This document shows, one piece after another, positions 35,481 through 44,515 of a DNA stretch of 64,000 nucleotides. A program made the translations under genes and the position numbers. The stretch covers positions 620,001-684,000 of the forward strand of contig CALYLX010000082.1 of assembly GCA_944990035.1 (NCBI GenBank), in the 5' to 3' direction. The notes below the pieces were generated by a model. The model ran no database searches. It worked only from the letters and a program-made list of their open reading frames with translations, and was not told the DNA's origin. The DNA is from Clitopilus passeckerianus (lineage: Eukaryota; Basidiomycota; Agaricomycetes; Agaricales; Entolomataceae). Every line of letters begins with the position of its first letter. The first letter of the stretch is position 1.

Positions 35481-37121
35481 TCAAGCCATCCCTTCCGGTA
35501 TCTTCTCTAGCAGCTCGCCTGTCGTTTTGCCGTCGTCGAGAGTAACGCTCCGTAATAGTAGCGAGAGAGTAAACTGTGCGACTGCAACGCCAGTGAGGGC
35601 CAGGCAGCCAATCCGCCAGGCTTTGACGAATGAGTGCAGAACGTCCATCTGGGTTACACCGTCAGGGAGATGCGCATTGTTAACGAGCTCGACGACGTCG
35701 TTGAGGTTGAGACCAGCTGCAGATGGCGCCACCTTGAGCAACGATTTACGGAATGTGTTGTTGATTACTGTAGAACCTAGATGAGTCGGGAAACGAAGAG
35801 GTTCGATGGAAGACGGACCGTTTCCGATTATGCCGACGCCCAGCACACCACCTAGATTTGGGACAGATGACACCAGCGCGGTGACAGTGCTTAACTCGTC
35901 CCTGGGAAGACCAACTTGAGCGACAACCATCATGATTTGGGTGCACTTAAAGAGAAGTTGAGCAACTAGTAGTCTAGAGTACTGGAAAGTAAGGCGCTTA
36001 CGCTTCCAAATGCAAAGCCAGCCAGCAAAGAGTAGCCCACCACTTGACCGACTGTGGCCATTTCATTGAGAGTCGAGAGCAGGCCCTGTTCCATGACATG
36101 ATAAGCAGGGATAACAGGGTATCGAGTGTGGGTGACCTACCATGCCGACTGGAAGAAGCGTATACGCGATGAAGAAGAAAGGTCGGAGATGGCCCCACTT
36201 ATACGCAGCGTAGTTGGTAACGGTGCTGGATATTGCAGCCATTGCTAAAAACGGAATGACTAAGGCGGCAGCGTTGATAGGCTTCACGCCGATAACCTGC
36301 AGGAACACTGGAGAGCACATTCTGAATAGCTCGAATCGAGATGGATCCAATAAGAATTACCTGGCAGGTAGAATGTCTGCACATGCGGCAAGTTAGATCA
36401 AGAAATCGAGGTAAGAACATTGGTCATACCAGAGCGTAGAGGTGGAAAAACAAGATCGTTCTAAGCACTTGATAAAAAAATCAGAACAGGCATCGTCACG
36501 GCGTGTGATGAAGGCTAACCAATGACCAAAGGGACGTTTCTCCATTTCCACTGCGAAAACAACCGGGGAGGAGCAATTGGCTCCTTTGCTTTATTCTCAG
36601 CAAGAACGAAGAGAATAAACGAGACTCCAGCAGCACAGAACATTCCGATGACAAGTGGTGAATTCCAAGGTCTAGACTGGCCACCAACGTTGAGGCCGAT
36701 GACGAAGAAGGTTAAGGTCGCGACCAAAGTGAACATCCCTCCTAGATCGAGTGTTTTGACAGCGTGAAGGAGGTTTTCTCGTTGGTATGGGGTCCGAGGC
36801 AATTTGATGGTTTTGCAAAGGATGAAGGTGACTGGAGAATTGGCCGAACCTCAGTCAAGTTCAACCTCTGGAGATGATGTAGATTACATACTAACGGGCG
36901 CAAAAGGTGCATTAAACAAGAAACTAGTGGTGTTTTGAGAATTGGCGAAGAAACGGGGGGCGGAAACAACCTACATCCACTCCCAATGCCCAGAATTTGC
37001 GAAACCTCCACCTACGAGAGGTCCCATGGCATCCGCCACAATGAATACGACATTGATCAGGTTGAGGTATGAGCCCCTTTGACGCTCGTTCGTAAGGTCT
37101 GGAGGCGGTAATTTGGCTATG
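35481..37121 (-). pseudogene. MFS transporter (14-TM type), 3' part, separated from its 5' part by a retrotransposon
   Basis: Minus-strand exons from 37121 down to the TGA at 35481-35483. They encode the second part of a major-facilitator transporter of the drug:H+ antiporter/TRI12-like 14-TM class. Recognisable pieces are ERQRGSYLNLINVVFIVADA with MGPLVGG, a small exon FLFNAPFAP, then DLGGMFTLVATLTFFVIGLN, SPLVIGMFCAAGVSFILFVL, MCSPVFLQVIGVKPI, and a C-terminal exon PNLGGVLGVGIIGN to IPEGMA. The 5' part continues at 43374-44106 on the far side of the copia element. The exons look otherwise intact, which fits a recent break. If the element sits in an intron and is spliced out, a product could still form. 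Confidence 0.8.
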
Positions 37122-37126
37122 TAAAT
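37122..37126. other. Target site duplication (left), TAAAT
   Basis: The five bases TAAAT directly before the left LTR are repeated exactly after the right LTR at 43369-43373. This is the normal duplication length for Ty1/copia integrases. Confidence 0.95.
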
Positions 37127-37390
37127 TGTGATAACCTAAGTAGATATCGCGCTCTCAGTCAACAGCGATATGGTGAAGACTCTATATTCGTTACCTAAGT
37201 AGATATCGCGCTATACGACAGTAAGTAAGAGATATATAGGTAACGAATAGGAAACACGAACCTCTCAGTCAACAGCGATATGGTGAAGACTGAGAGAAGA
37301 GAGAGGAAAGGTGACGCGAGTATATATGAGTGTCATGTGATCGTGAATAGGAGCACGTGTACTATAAGAGATAACGTAGGTATCATAACA
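37127..37390 (-). repeat. 3' LTR of the copia element
   Basis: This is 264 bases, identical by eye to 43105-43368. Internally it repeats an ACCTAAGTAGATATCGCGCT unit and a TCAGTCAACAGCGATATGGT unit, each twice, and carries an inverted TTCGTTACCT / AGGTAACGAA pair. Confidence 0.95.
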
Positions 37391-37402
37391 CACCCCCTCA
37401 AG
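37391..37402 (-). other. Polypurine tract of the copia element
   Basis: On the element strand the bases just before the 3' LTR read CTTGAGGGGGTG, a G-rich tract in the place expected for the plus-strand primer. Assignment is by position and composition. Confidence 0.7.
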
Positions 37403-37461
37403 TGCGATGATGAGCGAGAAGGAAAGAAAAAAGAAAAAATGGTAAATAGCAAACACAAAAA

Positions 37462-40400
37462 TCAACGAGGGACCAAACCAAACGACTTGCAGTGGCGGTA
37501 GTGGGCGTCGGCAGGTAGAGGCTTCGTGAGGATATCTGCAGTCATATCAGCAGTGGGCATCCACCGCGATTCGAACGAGCCAGATGTGAAATGTTCGCGG
37601 AGAAAATGATATCGGACGTCAATGTGTTTCGATCGGCTGGATACAGAAGGGGAAGTAGCAATCGCAATTGCACCTTTGTTGTCGGAAAATAAGGGGAAAG
37701 GGCGAGGTATGCGGAGGTTTAGGTTAGCTGTGAACAGGCGAAAACGGATAGCCTCCTTCATGGCGTGGGCCATCGACATATACTCGGCTTCCGTGGAGGA
37801 AAGGGCAACTGTACGCTGCTTGACGGAAGACCAGGAGACAAGTCCACCATGGAAAAAGAAAGCATAGCCAGAAATGCTACGACGATTGGTCTCGTCCGAG
37901 GCCCAGTCGGCGTCCATAAAGGCACAGTCGTCAGGGACGTACAACTTGGCATCAGGAGTGTCAGACGCGGAATATTCCAGCGCCCAGCCCTTTGTAGCGA
38001 TGAGGTACCGCAGGACACCCTTTGCAGCAAGTAGGTGGCCTCGGGAGGGATTGGAGCTATACTGGCCAAGGGCCATGGCAGTGTATGCCAGATCAGGTCG
38101 AGTGCAGCACGCGAGATACTGAAGTGATCCAACAATGCTCTGATAGGTCTTCTTCAGGTCATCATCAGGTACATCTGGAACGGCGTTGGGGGCAGTAGGA
38201 GGGAGCTTGGAAAGGTTGGAGACAAGGGGTAAACGGTGAGGAGCAGCATATTCCATGTTGTGAGCACGAAGGAGATCATCAATGAATTTTGGTTGGGAAA
38301 GCCAGAGTTTTCTCGCAGCCATGTCGCGCTCGATACGTATTCCAAGGTGGAGTTGAATTTCGCCGCCGTCCTTGATGGTAACGGTCTCACCAATCCGGGA
38401 GATGACCCATTTGTATAAAGGCTCAGAGTTGGTAACGCATCCACCGTCATCGACATGGAGGGCTATCGTCATTGAGAGATCAGAACCATCCTCAGGCATA
38501 GCAACCGTGGGATCTGGGGAAGAGTCGAAGGAAGCGAAGAAAACAGCCTTGTCCGTCTCACAAACTGTGAAGCCCACCGAAATGAGGACATCACGAAAGT
38601 AACAGTACCACTCGTACCCCGCCTGTTTGAGACCGTAAATCGTCTTGACCACTTCAAGAACCTTGGAAGTATCCATCACAGGGAAACCAGGGATGAAGTC
38701 GCCACCAGGAATTCGGGAGCAATAGACCTTGTGATGGAGAGGAGCATGGAGGAAAGCAGTGGAGATATCGAATGAAAAGGTATGGTATCCCTTCGCATTC
38801 GCCAGTGCAAGCAAGGACCGCCAATTCGACATGGAGGCAACAGGCGCTCCAGTCTCCCCGTAATCTTCAGGGCGCTGCCGGAAGCCTTGAGCAACGAGAC
38901 GCGCCTTTTCCTTTCCAAGAATGATGTTCCCAGAAGGATCGTATTTGTAGTCAAAAACCCAGATAAGCGAGATTGCCTTGCGACCGTCAGGCAGTGTGGC
39001 AGGACGGAATACTGCCTTCTCAGCCATGCTGGCGCACTCACGACCCATTGCCTTGATCCATACACCTCTATCTGGCCGTGCGAGAGCCTCACGCAGACTA
39101 GCAGGAGGTTTAGACAAGTCCCAGTGCGGAGGGTTTGGTGAATGATGGGGTTTAGAAGGGGAAGAGGCAGCTCCTGCGAACTGACGCACCAAGTCAGGTT
39201 CCATGTCAGCAAGTGAGGCGGGAGGGTCAGGAAATGCAGACGCGCAGGCCAACGCAACAAAGTCACAAAGGCCATCCCAAGCCTGGTGAGCAAAGTACGC
39301 GAGGCCGGAACGCGTGGTTCGGGTACCAGTGTCAGACTGAGTAGTAGTAACAGTGAGAGAGTCGCGGTGGGCAACAACGTCCTCGAGCACCCCCTCAACT
39401 GGGCCACCCTCTCCTGACGTCACCCCCTTAATACGACGCGAGAGGCGCCCAGGCGTGCCCTCGTCAAAGATGACATCCCTGGAGAAGTGATATTTCCCCT
39501 TGAGATCACGCACGCGGTACCCAACCCGGTTCTCCTCATACCCCACAAAAATGGCCTCATAGCGACGTTGAGAACCTTTAGTACGGAGCTCAGGTGGAGT
39601 GATAGGGAAACAGCGTGAGCCAAAGACGCGGAGATTGGAGACGTCAGGCCTACGACCATACATGCGTTCAAAAGGGGTGATGCCAGGGGGAAGTACCGTG
39701 TTGGGAACCCTGTTGCGAACGTAGCTCGCCGTAAGGACAGCGTCACCAAGAAACTCCAGAGGAAGCCCAGCGTCAGCAATCATCGCCAGAGCAGTCTCCT
39801 CAACCGTTCGGATGCAACGTTCGATGGCGCCGTTCTGTTGGTGTGCGTAGGGGGCTGTCTGCTGGTGGGTGATCCCATTATCAGTGAGATACTGCCGAAG
39901 TTCGCCTCCAACGAACTCGGGAGCACAGTCCGAGCGGACTGCCACAATCCGGTTCCCAGTCTGGACTGACCATTTGAGAGCGACAGACTTGAAGTGACCA
40001 AGGGCTCCCATTCCTGTGCGATTTCCAGACAGACTAACCCCAGTAAAGGTGGTGAAGTGGTCCAGGAAAGCAAGAAAGGAATCCGTCTTCTGAGGCGTCA
40101 ACACGGGAAAAGGCCCACACGTGTCGAACGAGATGAGCTCGCAAGGCTTGGTGGGACGGCTTCCAGCCGAGACGTATGGCTGCTGAGGACGTTTGGCGGT
40201 GATGCATGGGACACAATTTTGGTCAACGACGGGACCATCAATAGTGAGGCCATCAACAGCCTTACGGGCCTTCCTGACGGTGTCCAGTCCTGCATGGCCC
40301 AAGCGTCGGTGCCACAGGTCAGAGGACAGAACCGTCTTGGGGAAAACACGGTCAGCATCAGCTTCCATAGCAAGGACCTCTACGGGCGAATCAGGAATTG

Positions 40401-43020
40401 CCAGCGAAAGGCAAGCCAAAGGGCTCAGGGGAGCTTCAGTCGGGAACTGCTCGGGAGGAGGTTGCAGGCCGTTTGACCGGGCAGGCATTTCAAAAACACC
40501 ATCCAGAAACGAGAGACGCTGCAAGGAGACCGCATTCACCACGCAGGTCGAATCTGGCAAGGTGGAATCGAAGGTAACAGTCGTACCAGAGGGATCAAAC
40601 AGAACCCTGTGGCCGTGGTCGTTGAACTGTCCAACAGAGAGAAGGTGAACGGGGAGATCGGGAGCATGTAAACAGTCTCGGAGACGAATGGTTTTCCACA
40701 ATCCCGACGCCACCCGGAGCTTGAAGCGGACCTCACCACGACCTAAAGTGTTGAGTACCCCGCAGTTTGCAGTACCAACAGGTGGAGCATCATGTTCGTC
40801 GTATGTCCAGAACAGAGAACGATCCTTAAAGATGTGATTGGTACAACCGGAATCCAGTAGCAGGTTGAATTTGAAATCGAAGGAGGCAAGTGCCAGGCGC
40901 AACTCAGGCGACAGGTAACTCACAGAGCCGGACTCGGAGTCGGTCGGACACGCATCGATATAAGTATCAAAATCAACCTTGGATTTGGGAGCATCGGGTA
41001 CAGATACATCGGATGTAGACGACGACGACGGGTCTGGGGCAGCCGCTGTAGCTATATTCGCTTGGGCCTTCAACTTCTTCTGCTGGCCTCCGGTCGACTG
41101 GGCATTGGATGCAGAATTGGTGGTGGGAGGGCGGCCATTCTTTTTGTAACAGACGTCTTCAGTATGCCCAATGATATTACAGTGGGTACACGTGGGTCGG
41201 GTTGAGTTCGCACGGGGTGAGGTACGGCCCGATGCACGAGTACCAGAGGACGATGACTTCTTCCCAAGGCTGGTCGAGAGACGGCTGAGTTCAGCATCAT
41301 TATTCTCGTCGTTTGCAATCTGCTCGAACTCATCGATGAGTGCCCAGATATCCGGTGGTGAGGTGCCGTCACCTGGAGGGTCCCTTGAGATGGAGCGAAT
41401 GCGGCGACGGAACTCGTTATATGCTGGGCTAGAGGGAAGATTCCTCATGAAAAGGCGGGAGGCATCATGAGCAGTGAAGGCATATCCGGTCGAGTGGAGA
41501 CTGATCATCCCTGAACGCCAGGATTTCACATAGTCCTGTATCTGCTGCCAGGAGGAGCCGCACGAGGTCATTTCAAGGGCTGTCTTGGTCGCAGTTGCAG
41601 AAGCGGAGTCACCCCCTCCATAACGATTGTAGAGCTCGCGGAAGAGGAGCCGAGAAGTCGCCACATACGCGCCCTCGTTGTCCATCCGAACCGGAAGGTG
41701 GACTCGTGGCCCAGGACCCAGTGTCGACGAAAGGACGTGCCAAACCACGCCATCCTCAAGCCACCAACGCTCATGCGCATCAAGTTCTGCCTGAGTGGGA
41801 TTTTGGGAAAGAGGCGGTGGGAATGTGGGTACAACCGATATAACCTTGCCGGAAGTCGAAGGTTCAATCACATGGGACATGGCCCTGAATGACGGTATCG
41901 TGCTGATGATGTTCGTTACATCCTGGCGCCAAGTGACATAGTTTTGTTTGCCAGTGAGCTGAGAAACCTTCGAAGTGTCAGGCAAGGTAGGCCTCTGAGC
42001 ATAAGATGATGCATTCGTCGCAAATGTTGGTACCGGAAATTGTGGCGGAGGCAGCTGTGCAGGATGACCGGCGTGAAAATATGAAGGATGCAGTGGTGGT
42101 GGTGGTATGGGATAAGAAGCCACAGGCGCATATAGCCGCTGGTCGGGTGTAGCAGACTGTCCACAGGCCGGTGTAGCAGGTCGAGAACCACAAGGGGCCG
42201 CCATACTACCGTGAGTAGGTATATGCGCAGGGTTAGGGTGTACCCCCCAATTCGGCACTTGGGGTCCAGTTGGCACGGGTCGGACATAACCGGTGTTCAA
42301 CGGCGCTGGAGCGCTGCATACCCTACTCGGAATTGATGCATGCGTTGTAGCTGGCGTCACGGACCTTGGCGGTTCTTGAGGAGCTCCCCAGGACACGTTG
42401 GACCACCCACTATACGGAGAATTGAAAGAAGGAGAAGGAAGAGGAGTTGTATTTCTAGAAGGAGGTAAAGGAACAGAATGTGGTAAAGGACGAGAAAAAG
42501 GGTTATTATGAGAGTACGAATTTGAAGAGATGTAAGATGCAGAGACAGAAGAAACAGAAGGTTGAGATCTCCAGTTAACGGGAGGTGGAGGCATTGAAGG
42601 AAATACAGGATCATCGACCCAAGGATTATCTGGCATCTGTACTCTTCCAGGATCTGCTTCGGCCCCTGTGGGTGCCGGCGTCTTCTCCTGTTGAGATACA
42701 AAAGATGACCTGGTTGTACCTGGCATCTTCCTCCTTACGGAGTCCACATCAGGGTCAGGATGATATGGGTTTAGAGAATTTCGTAGTGTACGCTCTTGGT
42801 GTGGAAAATTGACGAAAGGGTTCGAAGAAATGGGTGTATCATAAGCAAAGGGAAAAGAAGAATGAGAATGAGAATGGGTGCCAAAAGCGTCCTGGGGAGT
42901 CCGTGGAGCGCCTTGAGGATGAACTTGCGAGTACGGGTTTGTGGGTCCAATGGTGCCAGGTCGCCCATCAGGGTAGGCGGCGCTGTTGTCCATGTGGAGA
43001 AACCGACGAAACCAGTGCAC
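37462..43020 (-). CDS. Copia Gag-Pol polyprotein
   Basis: One frame of 1852 codons without stop or frameshift, from M 43020 (or M10, MDNSAAYPDGRP). Domains in order: a Pro/Ser-rich N-terminus (about 1-340); Gag with a CCHC zinc knuckle (CTHCNIIGHTEDVC, about 611-624); aspartic protease LLLDSGCTNHIF (Asp near 723); integrase zinc finger LWHRRLGHAGLD with C-V-P-C (about 903-939); integrase core with Asp (FDTCGP), Asp (RSDCAPEF) and Glu (NGAIERCIRTVEE), D-D-35-E; reverse transcriptase (KARLVAQGFRQRPEDY, TFSFDISTAFLHAPL, catalytic LHVDDGG in place of the common YVDD); and RNase H (VALSSTEAEYMSM, SDNKGAIAIA, SKHIDVRYHFLRE, ADILTKPLP). All catalytic residues are present, so the element may be autonomous. 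Confidence 0.95.
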   Translation of the reverse strand: MHWFRRFLHMDNSAAYPDGRPGTIGPTNPYSQVHPQGAPRTPQDAFGTHSHSHSSFPFAYDTPISSNPFVNFPHQERTLRNSLNPYHPDPDVDSVRRKMPGTTRSSFVSQQEKTPAPTGAEADPGRVQMPDNPWVDDPVFPSMPPPPVNWRSQPSVSSVSASYISSNSYSHNNPFSRPLPHSVPLPPSRNTTPLPSPSFNSPYSGWSNVSWGAPQEPPRSVTPATTHASIPSRVCSAPAPLNTGYVRPVPTGPQVPNWGVHPNPAHIPTHGSMAAPCGSRPATPACGQSATPDQRLYAPVASYPIPPPPLHPSYFHAGHPAQLPPPQFPVPTFATNASSYAQRPTLPDTSKVSQLTGKQNYVTWRQDVTNIISTIPSFRAMSHVIEPSTSGKVISVVPTFPPPLSQNPTQAELDAHERWWLEDGVVWHVLSSTLGPGPRVHLPVRMDNEGAYVATSRLLFRELYNRYGGGDSASATATKTALEMTSCGSSWQQIQDYVKSWRSGMISLHSTGYAFTAHDASRLFMRNLPSSPAYNEFRRRIRSISRDPPGDGTSPPDIWALIDEFEQIANDENNDAELSRLSTSLGKKSSSSGTRASGRTSPRANSTRPTCTHCNIIGHTEDVCYKKNGRPPTTNSASNAQSTGGQQKKLKAQANIATAAAPDPSSSSTSDVSVPDAPKSKVDFDTYIDACPTDSESGSVSYLSPELRLALASFDFKFNLLLDSGCTNHIFKDRSLFWTYDEHDAPPVGTANCGVLNTLGRGEVRFKLRVASGLWKTIRLRDCLHAPDLPVHLLSVGQFNDHGHRVLFDPSGTTVTFDSTLPDSTCVVNAVSLQRLSFLDGVFEMPARSNGLQPPPEQFPTEAPLSPLACLSLAIPDSPVEVLAMEADADRVFPKTVLSSDLWHRRLGHAGLDTVRKARKAVDGLTIDGPVVDQNCVPCITAKRPQQPYVSAGSRPTKPCELISFDTCGPFPVLTPQKTDSFLAFLDHFTTFTGVSLSGNRTGMGALGHFKSVALKWSVQTGNRIVAVRSDCAPEFVGGELRQYLTDNGITHQQTAPYAHQQNGAIERCIRTVEETALAMIADAGLPLEFLGDAVLTASYVRNRVPNTVLPPGITPFERMYGRRPDVSNLRVFGSRCFPITPPELRTKGSQRRYEAIFVGYEENRVGYRVRDLKGKYHFSRDVIFDEGTPGRLSRRIKGVTSGEGGPVEGVLEDVVAHRDSLTVTTTQSDTGTRTTRSGLAYFAHQAWDGLCDFVALACASAFPDPPASLADMEPDLVRQFAGAASSPSKPHHSPNPPHWDLSKPPASLREALARPDRGVWIKAMGRECASMAEKAVFRPATLPDGRKAISLIWVFDYKYDPSGNIILGKEKARLVAQGFRQRPEDYGETGAPVASMSNWRSLLALANAKGYHTFSFDISTAFLHAPLHHKVYCSRIPGGDFIPGFPVMDTSKVLEVVKTIYGLKQAGYEWYCYFRDVLISVGFTVCETDKAVFFASFDSSPDPTVAMPEDGSDLSMTIALHVDDGGCVTNSEPLYKWVISRIGETVTIKDGGEIQLHLGIRIERDMAARKLWLSQPKFIDDLLRAHNMEYAAPHRLPLVSNLSKLPPTAPNAVPDVPDDDLKKTYQSIVGSLQYLACCTRPDLAYTAMALGQYSSNPSRGHLLAAKGVLRYLIATKGWALEYSASDTPDAKLYVPDDCAFMDADWASDETNRRSISGYAFFFHGGLVSWSSVKQRTVALSSTEAEYMSMAHAMKEAIRFRLFTANLNLRIPRPFPLFSDNKGAIAIATSPSVSSRSKHIDVRYHFLREHFTSGSFESRWMPTADMTADILTKPLPADAHYRHCKSFGLVPR

Positions 43021-43086
43021 GCCAAGCTTGAAATGTCGATATATGCGGGTATGTCGACAGAAATTGAGTCTTGCTGGTAAGATTAT

Positions 43087-43104
43087 CGGTAAAAGCCCAT
43101 AACC
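43087..43104 (-). other. Candidate primer binding site of the copia element
   Basis: On the element strand the bases directly after the 5' LTR read GGTTATGGGCTTTTACCG. Position fits a primer binding site. It does not match the common initiator-methionine primer complement, so the priming tRNA is unassigned. Confidence 0.35.
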
Positions 43105-43368
43105 TGTGATAACCTAAGTAGATATCGCGCTCTCAGTCAACAGCGATATGGTGAAGACTCTATATTCGTTACCTAAGTAGATATCGCGCTATACGACAGT
43201 AAGTAAGAGATATATAGGTAACGAATAGGAAACACGAACCTCTCAGTCAACAGCGATATGGTGAAGACTGAGAGAAGAGAGAGGAAAGGTGACGCGAGTA
43301 TATATGAGTGTCATGTGATCGTGAATAGGAGCACGTGTACTATAAGAGATAACGTAGGTATCATAACA
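43105..43368 (-). repeat. 5' LTR of the copia element
   Basis: The second copy of the 264-base LTR, followed by the TSD TAAAT. On the element strand it would carry the promoter; the AT-rich TATATA segments within it are candidates but not proven. Confidence 0.95.
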
Positions 43369-43373
43369 TAAAT
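43369..43373. other. Target site duplication (right), TAAAT
   Basis: Exact partner of 37122-37126. Confidence 0.95.
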
Positions 43374-44106
43374 GGTTGCTGGGATGAAAAGCTGGTTTGA
43401 CCCACGTGAAAGTAGCACAATGGCGACGGAGAGCAACCCGGCACCACCAACCCCTGCCACCAGGCGGCCAGCTATGAGTTGTGGCAGATTCTTGCTAGTT
43501 CCTGCAATTATGTTGCCAATGATAAAGATCCAAAGCTCGATGATCAAGAATCTGAGAATCCCGAAGGCGTCCTAGTAGTGCCAGTTGTGAGTGTCTCGTC
43601 CGTAGTATGGTGTTCGCCATGCTTACCGCAAGACGGCCAGTAATGGGCTGAATAGCGGTAGCTGTCAACAGGTAGGAGGTAGATATCCAAGCCAGGGAAC
43701 CTTCTGCTTTTACACCAGCTCCGATGACCGAAATTGATGTTGCAACGACGGTCTGCTCTTTCAACAATCGGTTTTCAGTACTTACTTCTACCAGGTTTGA
43801 CGAAGAAGTCTAAATCACCTATGGCGTAGAGAAAGGATGCTAATCCTAAGCTAAAAGTGATTAAGTGATTTGAAGAATTACGTCGAAAGGAAGCTCGAAC
43901 CTCAACAGGATAATAAGAATTTTGCTCCTTTTCATATCGTCAAACTTTGGGAATACATCCTCTTCCATCTCGGCTTCCTTCTCTTTCAGTGAGCGAACAG
44001 GAGTCCTCGCAACTTGCTCAATAGTTTCAGCTTCCATGCGTGTGCCATCCGGTGCATTCTTGGTCGCCTCTTTTACGATATCTGCTTTGGATCCTAACAC
44101 CTCCAT
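43374..44106 (-). pseudogene. MFS transporter (14-TM type), 5' part
   Basis: Minus strand from ATG 44106 (MEVLGSKADIVKEATKNAPD). A charged cytosolic N-terminus of about 60 residues (KEKEAEMEEDVFPKFDDMKR) leads into TM1 (SKILIILL, then SLGLASFLYAI across an intron). Next comes the MFS D1-type segment EQTVVATSISVIGAGVKAEG, then SLAWISTSYLLTATAIQPIT, motif A-like GRLA joined to DAFGILRFLIIELWIFIIGN, then LPQLIAGRLVAGVGGAGLLS. Reading stops at the copia insertion. A donor-like GT lies at 43405-43404 after VAIVLLS, and its acceptor-like partner at 37118-37117 is on the other side of the element. Together with 35481-37121 this makes one transporter gene, likely a proton-coupled efflux pump by family. 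Confidence 0.8.
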
Positions 44107-44515
44107 GGAAAAGAAGTGGGTAAAGAACCAAGCCCTTGCAAGTGCGACCCATCGTACAACATATACGTTACGTCGACCATGTGGTCCTTTGACGGGCTAA
44201 TTCCATGAGGATGGAATGAGTCAACTTAGTTTGCGGCAAGAGTTTATCTCCGGAAAATTGATAGCCATGATTTTGATCATGGCGTTGTCGATACCAGTTC
44301 TTCATACAGTCGATCAGCTGGGGATATGTATTGAATTGCAAGAGATATGGCCAAGATACAGAAAGGACTATGGATATGGAATGGCAAGAGGTAGACCCCT
44401 TGGGGTGATCATTGCACGCTACTCCGAGAACTATTTTTCACCCAGACGCCACCTCCTCCGCCAGCCTTCCTTTGAACAGGAACACCAGCACAAACTTCAA
44501 TGACTTCGCCAAGTT
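44107..44515. other. Upstream region of the transporter
   Basis: About 400 bases with no convincing coding sequence, probably the MFS promoter and the 3' flank of the decayed GH31 locus. Confidence 0.4.

Larger units (their letters stand above)
37127..43368 (-). mobile_element. Complete Ty1/copia LTR retrotransposon
   Basis: A 6242-base element with two 264-base LTRs (37127-37390 and 43105-43368), 5-base TSDs, a polypurine tract and one uninterrupted polyprotein frame on the minus strand. Element orientation is minus, so the 5' LTR is the right-hand one. The element-strand LTR begins TGTTATGATACC and ends GGTTATCACA, the usual TG..CA ends. Reading base by base I see no difference between the LTRs. 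Integrase before reverse transcriptase defines Ty1/copia (Pseudoviridae-type) order. It is inserted in the MFS transporter gene in the same orientation. No envelope frame is present. Confidence 0.95.

Noticed and set aside
37127..37390. Repeat-rich 264-base block as a satellite or MITE
   Set aside because: It is one of two identical LTRs with TG..CA ends, TSD and polypurine tract.
39994..40476. Open frames of 100-240 codons on both strands across the copia element, for example 39994-40476 plus and 38676-39407 minus
   Set aside because: They lie in other frames of the intact Gag-Pol gene and have only its biased composition, with no domain.
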